Shown: positions 24,945 through 34,049 of the stretch, in pieces
How the letters are laid out: every line of letters starts with the position of its first letter
Position numbering within the stretch: position 1 is the stretch's first letter
Notes under the pieces: generated by a model
Seen by the model: the letters and a program-made list of their open reading frames with translations, nothing else
Told to the model about the DNA's origin: nothing
Databases searched by the model: none
Source of the DNA: Sphingomonadales bacterium
GTDB taxonomy: Bacteria > Pseudomonadota > Alphaproteobacteria > Sphingomonadales > Govanellaceae
Length of the DNA stretch: 62,738 nucleotides
Assembly: GCA_019455285.1 (NCBI GenBank)
Contig: JACFMS010000020.1
Location: 1-62,738, forward strand
Direction: 5' to 3'
Program-made: the position numbers and the translations under genes

Positions 24945-26156
24945 GTGACGTTTAAAGCAGAAATTCCCTACGGCGCATACTGGAGCACGCCCTTCGCCAA
25001 ATGGCAGGGCAGCTTGGCTAATCTGCATAGCGTCGAATTCGCCGCCCATGTCGCCAAGGCGGAACTGAAGAAGCGTAACATCGATCCGACGATTTTTGAT
25101 TACGGCACGCTGGGCATCACCGTGCCGCAGGCGCATTCGTTCTATGGTCTACCGTGGCTGACCGGCATGGTCGGCGCCGCCGCCGCCGGCGGGCCGACAC
25201 TGTCGCAAGCTTGCGCCACCAGTGTGCGCTGCCTGCTGGCCGCCACTCAGGAAATCGAAGCCGACATGGCGTCAACGGCGCTGGTCATGACCTGCGATCG
25301 CGTCTCCAACGGGCCGCACATCATTTATCCCAATCCGGCGGCTCCCGGCGGCTCGGGGAAGTTTGAAAACTGGACCATGGACAACTTCGGCTGCGATCCG
25401 TTGGGCGGCCATTCCATGCTGCAAACGGCGGAGAATGTGGCGCGCAAGCACCAGGTAACCACCGCCGAGCAGCACGAGGTGGTGCTGCGCCGCACTGAGC
25501 AATACCGTGATGCGCTGGCCGATGATCGCGCTTTCCAGAAACGTTACATGACCTTGCCCTTCGACGTGCCGTCGCCAAATTACAAGAAAACCGTGGGCAC
25601 GCTCGCCGGCGACGAAGGCATTATGCTGTCAACGGCGGAAGGGTTGGCCAAGCTTCGGCCCGTGCTGCCTGATGGCACCTTGACCTATGGCGGACAGACC
25701 CATCCCGCCGACGGCAATGCGGCGCTAATCCTGACCACGCCCGAGAAAGCGCGTGAGCTGAGCAGCAACCCCGCGATCCGCATTCGCGTCCACGGCTTCG
25801 GCTTAGCGCGGGTGGAGCTTGCCTATATGCCCGAGGCGACCATACCCGCGGCCAAACAGGCGCTCAGCCTGGCGGGCCTTTCCATTGACAAAATGGACGC
25901 CATCAAGACCCATAATCCATTCGTGGTCAATGATATCGTATTCTCTCGGGTGATGGGCGCGGATCTGCATACCATGAACAATTACGGTTGTTCACTGATC
26001 TGGGGCCATCCGCAGGGGCCGACGGGATTGCGCTCCATCATCGAAATAATCGAGGAACTGGCGTTGCGCGGCGGCGGCTATGGCTTGTTTACCGGCTGCG
26101 CCGCCGGCGATACCGCCATGGCGGCGGTGATCTCCGTCGAAGACAGCAGGCATTAA
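24945..26156 (+). CDS. Thiolase family protein
   Basis: 403-residue thiolase-fold enzyme, GTG start with AAGGAG upstream. The nucleophilic cysteine is in SQACATSVR (about residue 89). The second active-site element reads KTHNPFVVND instead of NEAFA, as in lipid-transfer-type and related thiolases. The C-terminal elements are NNYGCSLIWGHPQGPTGLR and GLFTGCAAGDTA. Expected role: CoA-dependent cleavage of a 3-oxoacyl-CoA, or the reverse. Lipid-transfer-type thiolases that act as aldolases need a DUF35 partner, and no DUF35 gene is nearby, so thiolysis is more likely. Confidence 0.88.
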   Translation: MTFKAEIPYGAYWSTPFAKWQGSLANLHSVEFAAHVAKAELKKRNIDPTIFDYGTLGITVPQAHSFYGLPWLTGMVGAAAAGGPTLSQACATSVRCLLAATQEIEADMASTALVMTCDRVSNGPHIIYPNPAAPGGSGKFENWTMDNFGCDPLGGHSMLQTAENVARKHQVTTAEQHEVVLRRTEQYRDALADDRAFQKRYMTLPFDVPSPNYKKTVGTLAGDEGIMLSTAEGLAKLRPVLPDGTLTYGGQTHPADGNAALILTTPEKARELSSNPAIRIRVHGFGLARVELAYMPEATIPAAKQALSLAGLSIDKMDAIKTHNPFVVNDIVFSRVMGADLHTMNNYGCSLIWGHPQGPTGLRSIIEIIEELALRGGGYGLFTGCAAGDTAMAAVISVEDSRH

Positions 26157-26183
26157 AAAAATATAGGGAAGTGGGCGAAGACG

Positions 26184-28304
26184 ATGCGGTTCAAGGTTGG
26201 CATTGATGTCGGCGGAACGTTTACCGACTTCTTCCTGGTCGGTGACGGCATGGAGTCGATCATTCATAAGGTGCTGTCGACGCCGGCGGACCCTTCCATC
26301 GCCGTGACCCAAGGCTTGGAGGAACTGGCGCAAGCGTTGCCGACGCCCTTAAGCCTGAAGGATTTCCTGTCCGCCATCGAGGTGATCGTGCATGGCACCA
26401 CGGTGACCACCAACGCCACGCTGACGCGGCGCGGGGCGAAATCGGCGCTCCTGACCACCCAGGGCGTGCGCGACGCCTTGGAAATGCGCCGCGGCATTCG
26501 CGAGGAGCAGTACAACAACCGCTATACCAACGTAGTGCCATTGGTGCCGCGCTACTTACGTATTGGCGTTGAGGGTCGGCTCGACCGTAAGGGACGGGAA
26601 ATCACGCCGCTTAATCTTGATGAAATAAATGAGGCCATCACGCTTTTCAAGAAAGAGAATGTAGCGGCGGTTTCCATCTGCTTTATGAACTCTTTTGCCA
26701 ATCCGGCGCACGAGCAGGCGGCAGCGGAACTGGTGCGCCGGGAAATGCCGGATGCATACTTGACCGTTTCCACCGATCTGTTGTCCTGTATCCGCTTTTA
26801 TGAGCGCGTCAGTACCACGGCGCTTAATACCTATGTCGGGCCGTTGCTTGACCACTACTTAAGTCAGCTGCAGATGCGGCTGAAAAACGCCGGCTTTCAT
26901 GGCGTGCTCCTCATCATGCAATCGAACGGCGGCGTCATGTCGCCCGAGGTGGCGCGCAAGAATGCAGCGCTGACGCTATTATCCGGGCCGGCGGGCGGGC
27001 CGGGGGCGGGCCGCGCCTATGCCGCCACCCATGGCTTGAACAACTGCATCGTCGTCGACATGGGTGGCACCAGCTTTGAAGCGGCGCTAGTGGTCGATAG
27101 CCCGGTGATGGTCAACGAGGGCGAGATCGACCGGCTGCGCATCGCGCTGCCCATGTTGGGCATTCATACCATCGGCGCCGGCGGCGGCTCCATCGGCTGG
27201 ATCGATGAGGGCGGGTTGTTGCGCATGGGTCCGCAAAGCGCCGGCGCATCGCCAGGACCGGTATGTTACCGCAAGGGCGGCAAGCTGCCCACCACCACCG
27301 ACGCCAATCTGGTGCTCGGCTATCTCAATCCCGACTACTTCGCCGGCGGCCGCATCAGTCTCGATATGGAAGGCGCGCAGCGCGCCATCGAGGAGCACAT
27401 CGCCAAGCCGTTGGGACTTTCCATCGAGGAAGCGGCGGCCGGCATGTATCGCATCATCTGCACCAACATGGCGCAAGGGGTGCGGGAGATCACCATCAAG
27501 CGCGGCAGCGATCCCCGGGAATTTCCCATGGTGGTGGCGGGCGGCGCCGGACCGCTGCACTCCTGCCTGATTTGTACCGAACTTGACATACCGCTGCAGA
27601 TCGTGCCGCGCGAATCGTCGGTGTTGTGCGCGGTCGGCATGCTGATGGGCGATTTGAAGCATGACTTCGTGCGCACCTTCATCAGCCGGTTGAAGGAGAT
27701 GGATTGGTCGTCGCTTGGCGATGTGGTCGCCAGCATGAAGAAAGAGGGCGGCAATCTTCTCGCCGGAGAGGGTATTCCTGCGACGCGCCATCAACATTTC
27801 ATCAAGTTCGATTGCCGTTATACCAAGCAATACCATGAAGTATCGGTGGTGGTGCCGGAAGCGCTCATCGCGGCAAGGGATGTGGCGGCCATCGCCAAGC
27901 TCTTCCATGATGAGCATAACCGCCTCTATGGCTATTCCTTGGAAGGCGACCCCGGTTCGCAGGTGGAGATCATCAACGTGCGGGTGCAGTCGGTGGGCAT
28001 TACCGAAAAGCCGCAACGCCGCGCCGGGGCCTATGCAGGTTCTGATCCATCAGCGGCCTTGAAGGGCCAACGTAAGGTTTACGTGTTTGAGGAAAAGGCG
28101 TCGCGGCCGGTGCCGATTTACGACGGCGCGAAGCTTAAATACGGCAATCGTATTATCGGCCCGGCGATGATCGAGATGGAAACAACGGCGGTTTTCGTCA
28201 GCGCCGATTACGATTGCGTCGCCGACCGTTTCGGATCTCTGGCAATGTACAAAAAGGGGCGCGAGGATCTGGTGGCGGATACATTGGCGGGAGACAAGGC
28301 ATGA
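26184..28304 (+). CDS. Hydantoinase/oxoprolinase HyuA-type subunit
   Basis: 706-residue subunit of the ATP-dependent hydantoinase/oxoprolinase/acetone carboxylase superfamily. Two actin-like ATP-binding motifs are visible: VGIDVGGTFTDFFLV at the N-terminus and VVDMGGTSFEAALVV near residue 290; TIGAGGGSIGWID is also typical. Relatives hydrolyse cyclic amides (5-oxoproline, N-methylhydantoin, caprolactam) or carboxylate ketones (acetone, acetophenone). No third small subunit as in acetone carboxylase is present. Its stop overlaps the hyuB start (ATGA). Confidence 0.9.
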   Translation: MRFKVGIDVGGTFTDFFLVGDGMESIIHKVLSTPADPSIAVTQGLEELAQALPTPLSLKDFLSAIEVIVHGTTVTTNATLTRRGAKSALLTTQGVRDALEMRRGIREEQYNNRYTNVVPLVPRYLRIGVEGRLDRKGREITPLNLDEINEAITLFKKENVAAVSICFMNSFANPAHEQAAAELVRREMPDAYLTVSTDLLSCIRFYERVSTTALNTYVGPLLDHYLSQLQMRLKNAGFHGVLLIMQSNGGVMSPEVARKNAALTLLSGPAGGPGAGRAYAATHGLNNCIVVDMGGTSFEAALVVDSPVMVNEGEIDRLRIALPMLGIHTIGAGGGSIGWIDEGGLLRMGPQSAGASPGPVCYRKGGKLPTTTDANLVLGYLNPDYFAGGRISLDMEGAQRAIEEHIAKPLGLSIEEAAAGMYRIICTNMAQGVREITIKRGSDPREFPMVVAGGAGPLHSCLICTELDIPLQIVPRESSVLCAVGMLMGDLKHDFVRTFISRLKEMDWSSLGDVVASMKKEGGNLLAGEGIPATRHQHFIKFDCRYTKQYHEVSVVVPEALIAARDVAAIAKLFHDEHNRLYGYSLEGDPGSQVEIINVRVQSVGITEKPQRRAGAYAGSDPSAALKGQRKVYVFEEKASRPVPIYDGAKLKYGNRIIGPAMIEMETTAVFVSADYDCVADRFGSLAMYKKGREDLVADTLAGDKA

Positions 28305-29977
28305 CCAAGATCGATCCCATTTTGCTGTCGGTATATGCCCGCACCTTCAAGTCCATTACCGATGAAATGAGCATCTCCGTGGTCAAGACCACGCGCTCGC
28401 CCATTTTGTGCGAGGCCAAGGACTTCGTTACCGGGCTTTACGATGCCCAGGGCAATATGTTGGAACAGACGGAAAACCTGCCCATTCTGGCTTTCTCTCT
28501 GGCGCCGGTATGCAAATACCTGATCGAGTATTTCGGCGACGATATCCACGAAGGCGATGTGATCTTTCACAACGACGTGTTCAGTCTCGGCAACCAGAAC
28601 AACGACGTCGCGGTTTATAAGCCGGTGTTCTTTGAGGGTAAGCTGGTCGCCTGGACGGCGGTGAAAGGCCACCAGGCCGATATCGGCGGCAACGTGCGCG
28701 GTGGCTATAACCCGCGCGCCACCGAGGTATGGCAGGAGGCACTGAGAATTCCGCCGGTCAAGGTTTATGAAAAAGGCAAGCTCAGGAAAGACGTTTGGGA
28801 CCTGATTTTCGCTAACATTCGTCTTGATATCGTCCAACACGACTTGAAAGCGCAGATGGGCGCCTGCACCTTTGGCGCGCGCCGCATGGTTGATCTGTTG
28901 CGCAAATACGGACTGGAAAGTTTCGAGGCGCATAAAATCGCGCTATTCGACGCCACCCAGAAAATGATGGAAGCGGAAATCTCGCAAATTCCCGATGGCG
29001 AGTACAGCGGTGAGGGCATGGTTTATTTCGATGGCCATCACGATGGCTCGAAATTCACCATTCGCGTCAATATCAAAGTCCAAGGCAACCAGATCACCTT
29101 CGATTATTCGAAGACTGATCCGGAAACCAGCGGCTTCGTCAACGGCACCTATACCTCCAGCGCCTCGGCGACCATTCTCACCCTTTTGCAAATGGTCAAT
29201 CCCGATATCCCGCACAATGAAGGTATCATCCGGCCGATCAAGATCATCATCCCCGAAGGCACGATCTTGAACGCCAGTTATCCCAAGGCCACGACCTTCG
29301 GCAATCATCTCTGTCCGCCCAACGCCGACGCCATCATCCGCGCATTGGCGCCGGTCATTCCCAATCGCGTCACGGCGGGTTGGAACAATCTTTTGTGCTC
29401 GCTGACCACCGGCTTCGACCAGGAATCAGGAGACAATTACGTCGACATCAATTTCATGGCGATGAAGGGCGGATCGGGGGCGATGAATGGCACCGATGGC
29501 TACGATCATATCGGCATGATCGATGCCTCGGGCGGCGTTCTTGACCAGGACTACGAAATGTTCGAGCAACAGTCGCCGCATCTTCTCGTCAAGCACGAAT
29601 ATCTGGAAGACTCGGCGGGCGCGGGGCAATGGCGCGGCGGGATAGGCATCGAGACGGAGTATGTGGTGGGCTCTGAGAATACCCAGCTTGTCACCTTCGG
29701 CGACGGTGATTTCGAGCCGGCCTTTGGCCTCTTTGGCGGCCATGACAGCATCCTCAATACCATCGAGCTTTTCTATCCAGATGGCAGCAAGGTGGTGCCG
29801 AAAAACAAGGATTTGATCCTCGGCGTGCCCAAGGGGACGAGATATCATCATATCGCTGGCGGCGGCGGCGGCTATGGCGATCCGAAAAAACGCGATCGCG
29901 CCAAGCTGCGGGAGGAAGTGCGCAATGGCGTCATTTCCGCCAAGATGGCGCGCGAAGTTTATGGCCTTAACGATTAA
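28301..29977 (+). CDS. Hydantoinase B/oxoprolinase HyuB-type subunit
   Basis: 558-residue partner of the HyuA-type protein; family signature DPILLSVYARTFKSITDEMSI-like N-terminus, ERT-equivalent KDFVTGLYDAQGNML, HNDVFSLGNQNNDVAVYKP and a glycine-rich C-terminus HHIAGGGGGYGDP. In this superfamily HyuB carries the catalytic half, using the activated intermediate formed with HyuA. ATG 28301 is chosen over the open frame at 28214 because it overlaps the HyuA stop by ATGA. The two proteins must form one complex; its substrate in this pathway is the main open question. Confidence 0.9.
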   Translation: MTKIDPILLSVYARTFKSITDEMSISVVKTTRSPILCEAKDFVTGLYDAQGNMLEQTENLPILAFSLAPVCKYLIEYFGDDIHEGDVIFHNDVFSLGNQNNDVAVYKPVFFEGKLVAWTAVKGHQADIGGNVRGGYNPRATEVWQEALRIPPVKVYEKGKLRKDVWDLIFANIRLDIVQHDLKAQMGACTFGARRMVDLLRKYGLESFEAHKIALFDATQKMMEAEISQIPDGEYSGEGMVYFDGHHDGSKFTIRVNIKVQGNQITFDYSKTDPETSGFVNGTYTSSASATILTLLQMVNPDIPHNEGIIRPIKIIIPEGTILNASYPKATTFGNHLCPPNADAIIRALAPVIPNRVTAGWNNLLCSLTTGFDQESGDNYVDINFMAMKGGSGAMNGTDGYDHIGMIDASGGVLDQDYEMFEQQSPHLLVKHEYLEDSAGAGQWRGGIGIETEYVVGSENTQLVTFGDGDFEPAFGLFGGHDSILNTIELFYPDGSKVVPKNKDLILGVPKGTRYHHIAGGGGGYGDPKKRDRAKLREEVRNGVISAKMAREVYGLND

Positions 29978-29986
29978 GGGTTGGCG

Positions 29987-31117
29987 ATGGATTTCGAGTT
30001 AAGCGACGAACAGCGGCAGATCCAGGAAACCTTCACCAGGTTTTGCGATCAGCGCATCGCGCCCAACGCCCGCGCCATCGACGAAGCGCATAGCTACCCT
30101 CGCGAGCTATTCCAGGAATTAGGCGCGCTCGGCTTTTTCGCCATGCGCTATCCGGAGGACGTGGGTGGGCAGGATATCGATCTCGTCACCTTGTGCCTGG
30201 CTATTGAGGAGATCGCCCGCGGCTCGATGTCGCTCGCCGGCTGCGTCACCATGCAGTCCTTGATGGGCACCAAGTTCCTGCATATGCTGGGCAACGATGA
30301 TATTCGTCAACGGTTGTTGTTGCCGGCGCTTCGCGGCGAAAAGATCGGTGGCATTTGCATGACCGAGCCCAATGCCGGCAGCGACTTGCAAAGCATCGCC
30401 ACCACCGCCACCAAGGTCGATGGCGGCTATCGCCTCAACGGACAGAAGATGTGGGTGACCGCCGCGCCGGTGGCTGATTTCTTCACCGTGTTCGCGGTGG
30501 CTGGCGCAGAGCGCAAGCTGACCATCTTTCTGGTGGAGCGTAACTTCGCCGGCCTCGCCATCGGCCGCGCCATCGAGAAAATGGGCGTCTGGGCGTTGCC
30601 GACCTCGGAGCTGGCTTTCAACGATTGCTTTGTGCCCGACACTCATCGTTTGAGCGCCGAAGGCGAGGGCGAGGCGCATTTGCGCAAGCTTCTCGCGGAA
30701 ATCCGCATCGTCACCGGGGCGCTGGCGGTGGGCGGCGGCCGCGCCGCGCTGGAGGAAGCCAATCGCTACGCCGCCGAGCGCAAGCAGTTCGGCAAACCGA
30801 TCAACCGCTATCAGGCGATCCAGATGAAGTTGGCGGAAATGGCCACTGATCTGGAGGCCGCGCGCCGCTTGGTGCATTACGCGGCGTGGCTGAAGGACAA
30901 GGGGCAGCCGCATCACAAGGAAGCCGCCATGGCCAAGCTCTTTGCCTCCGAAGCCGGCGCCAATATTTGCGACAAGGCGGCGCGGGTTCTCGCTTCCTAC
31001 GGCTATGCCATGGAATACCCGGTGCAGCGCTTCTTGCGCGACATCCGCTTTACCCTAATCGGCGGCGGCACCAGCGAAATTCTCAAACTCATTATTGCCA
31101 AGGAGCTGTCTTCATGA
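29987..31117 (+). CDS. Acyl-CoA dehydrogenase family flavoprotein with a non-standard active site
   Basis: 376-residue FAD enzyme with the acyl-CoA dehydrogenase fold: MDFELSDEQRQIQETFTRF, the FAD/substrate motif CMTEPNAGSDLQSI, WVTAAPVADFF, RKQFGKPINRYQAIQMKLAEM and the C-terminal IGGGTSEILKLIIAKEL. In the MCAD/SCAD type the catalytic Glu sits in YEGT; here the aligned residue is Gly. At the alternative isovaleryl-CoA dehydrogenase position the protein has Ile, with a Glu one residue earlier (LLAEIRIV). So it may not be a plain alpha,beta-dehydrogenase. ATG 29987 follows AAGGG; its stop overlaps the next gene (ATGA). Confidence 0.88.
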   Translation: MDFELSDEQRQIQETFTRFCDQRIAPNARAIDEAHSYPRELFQELGALGFFAMRYPEDVGGQDIDLVTLCLAIEEIARGSMSLAGCVTMQSLMGTKFLHMLGNDDIRQRLLLPALRGEKIGGICMTEPNAGSDLQSIATTATKVDGGYRLNGQKMWVTAAPVADFFTVFAVAGAERKLTIFLVERNFAGLAIGRAIEKMGVWALPTSELAFNDCFVPDTHRLSAEGEGEAHLRKLLAEIRIVTGALAVGGGRAALEEANRYAAERKQFGKPINRYQAIQMKLAEMATDLEAARRLVHYAAWLKDKGQPHHKEAAMAKLFASEAGANICDKAARVLASYGYAMEYPVQRFLRDIRFTLIGGGTSEILKLIIAKELSS

Positions 31118-31509
31118 CAGGTCGTAAGAAAAAAATCCTCATCGCCAAGCCCGGACTTGATGGCCATGACGTCGGCGCGAAAGTGGTGGTGCGCGCACTG
31201 ATGGACGCCGGTTACGAAGTCATTTACACCGGCCTGCGCCAGACGCCGGAAGCCATCGCCGGCAAGGCGCGGGATGAAAATGTTGACGTGATCGGGCTCT
31301 CTATCCTGTCCGGCTCCCACTTGCCGCTGTGCCAGAAAACCGCCAAGCTCTTGCGCGATTATCAAATGACCGACCGGGTGTGGCTGGTGGGCGGCAATAT
31401 CCCGGAAAAAGATCGCCATGCCTTGGCGGAAATGGGATTTAAGGGCGTCTTTCCCACCGCCAGCAAGCTCAGCGATATCGTATCCTATATTCGTGAGAAC
31501 CTGCCATGA
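31114..31509 (+). CDS. B12-binding small subunit of a split acyl-CoA mutase
   Basis: 131-residue cobalamin-binding domain of the methylmalonyl-CoA mutase C-terminal type. The signature DxHxxG appears as GLDGHDVGAKVV (about residues 14-25, the His replaces dimethylbenzimidazole as the lower cobalt ligand), followed by SxL (GLSILSGSH) and GG (LVGGNIPE). The same small/large split occurs in isobutyryl-CoA and 2-hydroxyisobutyryl-CoA mutases. ATGA overlaps link it to both the dehydrogenase gene and the large mutase gene. The frame is open upstream to 30886, inside the dehydrogenase gene. Confidence 0.95.
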   Translation: MTGRKKKILIAKPGLDGHDVGAKVVVRALMDAGYEVIYTGLRQTPEAIAGKARDENVDVIGLSILSGSHLPLCQKTAKLLRDYQMTDRVWLVGGNIPEKDRHALAEMGFKGVFPTASKLSDIVSYIRENLP

Positions 31510-33134
31510 GCAAAGTGCAGAGCGTAAAACCCAATAAAGACAAGCCGGTACGCCCGGTGATCAACGAATCCGGGATTGAGATCAAAACCCTTTACACGGC
31601 GGATGATGTCATCGCCAGCGGCGGCATTGACGCCAGCCTGCCGGGCGAGCTGCCGTTTACCCGCGGCATTCATTCCGAAATGTATCGCCGCCGGCCGTGG
31701 ACCATGCGGCAGTACACCGGCTTTGCCAACGCCGCGGAAACCAATGAGCGCTTTCATTACCTGATCGCCAACGGTCAAACCGGCCTCAACGTCGCTTTCG
31801 ATCTGGCGACGCAGTGCGGCTATGACTCGGATGCGCCGGAGGCTTACGGTGAGGTGGGCCGCGTCGGCATGGCGGTCGACAGCCTGCGCGATTTCGAGAT
31901 CGCTTTTGACGGCATCGATCTGGAAAATATCACGGTTTCCCTGACCATTAACGGCACCGCCGCGATCCTGATCGCAATGTTCCTGGCGATGGCGGAGAAG
32001 CGCGGCTATGACGTGGCAAAACTGCGCGGCACGGCGCAAAACGATATTTTGAAAGAGTTTATCGGCCGCGGCACCTGGATTTTTCCGGTCGATGCGTCGG
32101 TTAAGCTGGTCACCGATACCATCGAATATTGCGCCCACCATGCGCCGAAATATAGCCCAGTCAGCGTTTGCGGCTACCATATCCGGGAGTCCGGCGCGAC
32201 GCCGGCAGAAGAAATTGGCTATGCATTCGCCATCGCCAAGGCGTATACTGATCGGGCGTTGTCTCGCGGTCTTGATATCGATGAGTTCGCCGGCCGCCTG
32301 TCGTTCAACCTGAACATTTACGGCAATTTATTCGAGCAGGTGGCCAAGTTCCGCGCCGCTCGCCGGCACTGGGCCAAGATCATCGCCGACGAGTATCACG
32401 CCAAAAAACCGGATTCGGGATGGTTGCGCATGATCGCGGGCGGCGGCGGCTTTGGGCTGACCATCGAGCAGCCCGAAAACAATATCATGCGCGGCGCCTA
32501 TTACGCCCTGGTCGCCGCGCTGAGCGGAGCGCAAACCATGGCGCTGTGCTGCTATGACGAAGCCTATACCATTCCGACGCCCAAGGCGCAGCGGATTTCC
32601 TTGCGCACCATGCAGCTCCTTATCGAGGAGATTGGCCTGTGCGATACCGTAGACCCGTTGGGCGGCTCCTATTACATCGAGACGCTGACCAACCAGATGG
32701 AAGACAAGATCGTCGAGACCATGAAATGGGTCGATGACCAAGGCGGCGTCATCAAGGCGGTGAGCGAGGGCATCATCCAGGCCAAGGTTTCCTCGCATGC
32801 CTATGCGCGGCAAAAAGATCTGGAAAGCGGCAAGATTCGTAAAGTGGGCGTCAACTGCTATGTCGAGGAGGAGAAGGAGGACTTGAAGGTCGAGCTCCAC
32901 CCCTACGACCAAGCGGGTGCGGAAAAGCAGATCGCCAGCCTCCAGAAACTGCGCGCCGAACGCAATGCTGCGGAAGTGGAGCGCTGCTTGAAGGCGCTGC
33001 GCGCTGACGCCCAGGCGAACCGCAATGTCATGCCGGCGCTGGTGGCGGCGGTCAAGGCCTACGCCACGGTGGGCGAGATGACCAACGTGCTGGTCGACGT
33101 CTACGGCCGCTACCAGGAACCGATCCGGTTCTAA
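31506..33134 (+). CDS. Large subunit of a B12-dependent acyl-CoA mutase
   Basis: 542-residue TIM-barrel subunit of a carbon-skeleton mutase; it lacks its own B12 domain. Seen: RGIHSEMYRRRPWTMRQYTGF, GLNVAFDLATQCGYDSD, LTINGTAA, GTAQNDILKEFI, the active-site GYH in VCGYHIRESGAT, and SGAQTMALCCYDEA. The residue that helps set substrate range in RQ-Y-xGF is Tyr as in methylmalonyl-CoA mutase, not Phe (isobutyryl type) or Ile (2-hydroxyisobutyryl type). Yet the split architecture and catabolic context differ from a housekeeping methylmalonyl-CoA mutase. The enzyme needs adenosylcobalamin; no MeaB chaperone gene is in the window. Confidence 0.93.
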   Translation: MSKVQSVKPNKDKPVRPVINESGIEIKTLYTADDVIASGGIDASLPGELPFTRGIHSEMYRRRPWTMRQYTGFANAAETNERFHYLIANGQTGLNVAFDLATQCGYDSDAPEAYGEVGRVGMAVDSLRDFEIAFDGIDLENITVSLTINGTAAILIAMFLAMAEKRGYDVAKLRGTAQNDILKEFIGRGTWIFPVDASVKLVTDTIEYCAHHAPKYSPVSVCGYHIRESGATPAEEIGYAFAIAKAYTDRALSRGLDIDEFAGRLSFNLNIYGNLFEQVAKFRAARRHWAKIIADEYHAKKPDSGWLRMIAGGGGFGLTIEQPENNIMRGAYYALVAALSGAQTMALCCYDEAYTIPTPKAQRISLRTMQLLIEEIGLCDTVDPLGGSYYIETLTNQMEDKIVETMKWVDDQGGVIKAVSEGIIQAKVSSHAYARQKDLESGKIRKVGVNCYVEEEKEDLKVELHPYDQAGAEKQIASLQKLRAERNAAEVERCLKALRADAQANRNVMPALVAAVKAYATVGEMTNVLVDVYGRYQEPIRF

Positions 33135-33155
33135 TTTTGCAAGGTGAGAGAAAGC

Positions 33156-34049
33156 ATGGTGTCCCAAGCGACTACTGAAAGCCAAACGCCGCAAGAGTAT
33201 GCCGCGCCGTCTACCATCGAGGAAGCCTTGCGCTCCATTGCCGACGGCGACGCCACCATTCTGGCCGGCGGTACCGATTTGATGCTGCAAACCAAGCCCG
33301 GCGGGCGCTTACCCTATCGCCGCAAGCTGGTCAACATCCGCCGCATTGCAGGGTTGCGGGGTGTTGGCGAGAAAGACGGGCGTATCTCCATTGGCGCGCT
33401 CGTCACCATCACCGATATCGCCAACAATGAGTTGTTGAAAACTGCTGCGCCCGTACTGCCGCAGACCGCCGACTGTTTCGCCAGCGGTCAGATTCGCAAT
33501 ATGGGCACCGTCGGCGGCAATATCTGCAATGCCTCGCCCGCCGGCGATATGATCGTGCCGCTCCTGGTGTTGGACGCAGAAGTTGAACTAAGCGCCTGGG
33601 CAAAGGGTGCTGTCGCTACCCGCCTGGTGCCGCTTTCCAAGTTTTTCACCGGCCCGGGCCGCACGGTAAAACAACCCAATGAACTGCTGACTCGTATCGT
33701 TTTTGCCAGACCGGACAAAAAATATTCCGTAGGCTACATCAAATCGGGACCACGGCCGGCCTTGGAAATTTCTACCGTATCGGCGGCCTTAAGCGCGATC
33801 CGCGATAATGACAAGCTGTCGAGTGTGCGCATTGCATTGGGCGCGGTAGGACCGACGGTGCTCCGCGCCGTGAAGGCTGAGGCTTATCTTGAAGGCAAGA
33901 CCGTAAACGCTCAAGTTGTGGCGGAAACCGCCCGCCTAGCGGCGGAAGACGCCTCTCCCATCGACGACGTGCGCGCCACCGCCTGGTACCGCCGGCATCT
34001 CATTCAAGTTTATGTAAAAAGGCTATTGGAAAATGACAGCCAAGGTTGA
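33156..34049 (+). CDS. Molybdenum hydroxylase FAD-binding (medium, CoxM-type) subunit
   Basis: 297-residue FAD subunit of a xanthine dehydrogenase family enzyme. FAD-binding segments: TILAGGTDLMLQTKPG (about residues 35-50) and IRNMGTVGGNICNASPAGDM (about 112-131). It passes electrons from the iron-sulfur subunit to an outside acceptor. At this length it lacks the extra loop carrying a [4Fe-4S] cluster in 4-hydroxybenzoyl-CoA reductase. ATG 33156 is preceded by AGGTGA; the GTG at 33144 lies within that ribosome-binding site and is rejected. Overlaps the [2Fe-2S] gene by 17 bases. Confidence 0.92.
   Translation: MVSQATTESQTPQEYAAPSTIEEALRSIADGDATILAGGTDLMLQTKPGGRLPYRRKLVNIRRIAGLRGVGEKDGRISIGALVTITDIANNELLKTAAPVLPQTADCFASGQIRNMGTVGGNICNASPAGDMIVPLLVLDAEVELSAWAKGAVATRLVPLSKFFTGPGRTVKQPNELLTRIVFARPDKKYSVGYIKSGPRPALEISTVSAALSAIRDNDKLSSVRIALGAVGPTVLRAVKAEAYLEGKTVNAQVVAETARLAAEDASPIDDVRATAWYRRHLIQVYVKRLLENDSQG

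Noticed and set aside
26184-29977. Naming the pair acetone carboxylase
   Set aside because: Subunit sizes and the missing third gene do not match; the superfamily is too broad to name a substrate.
31506-33134. Naming the mutase 2-hydroxyisobutyryl-CoA or isobutyryl-CoA mutase
   Set aside because: The diagnostic residue in RQxxGF is Tyr, not Ile or Phe; the second specificity residue could not be aligned with certainty by eye.
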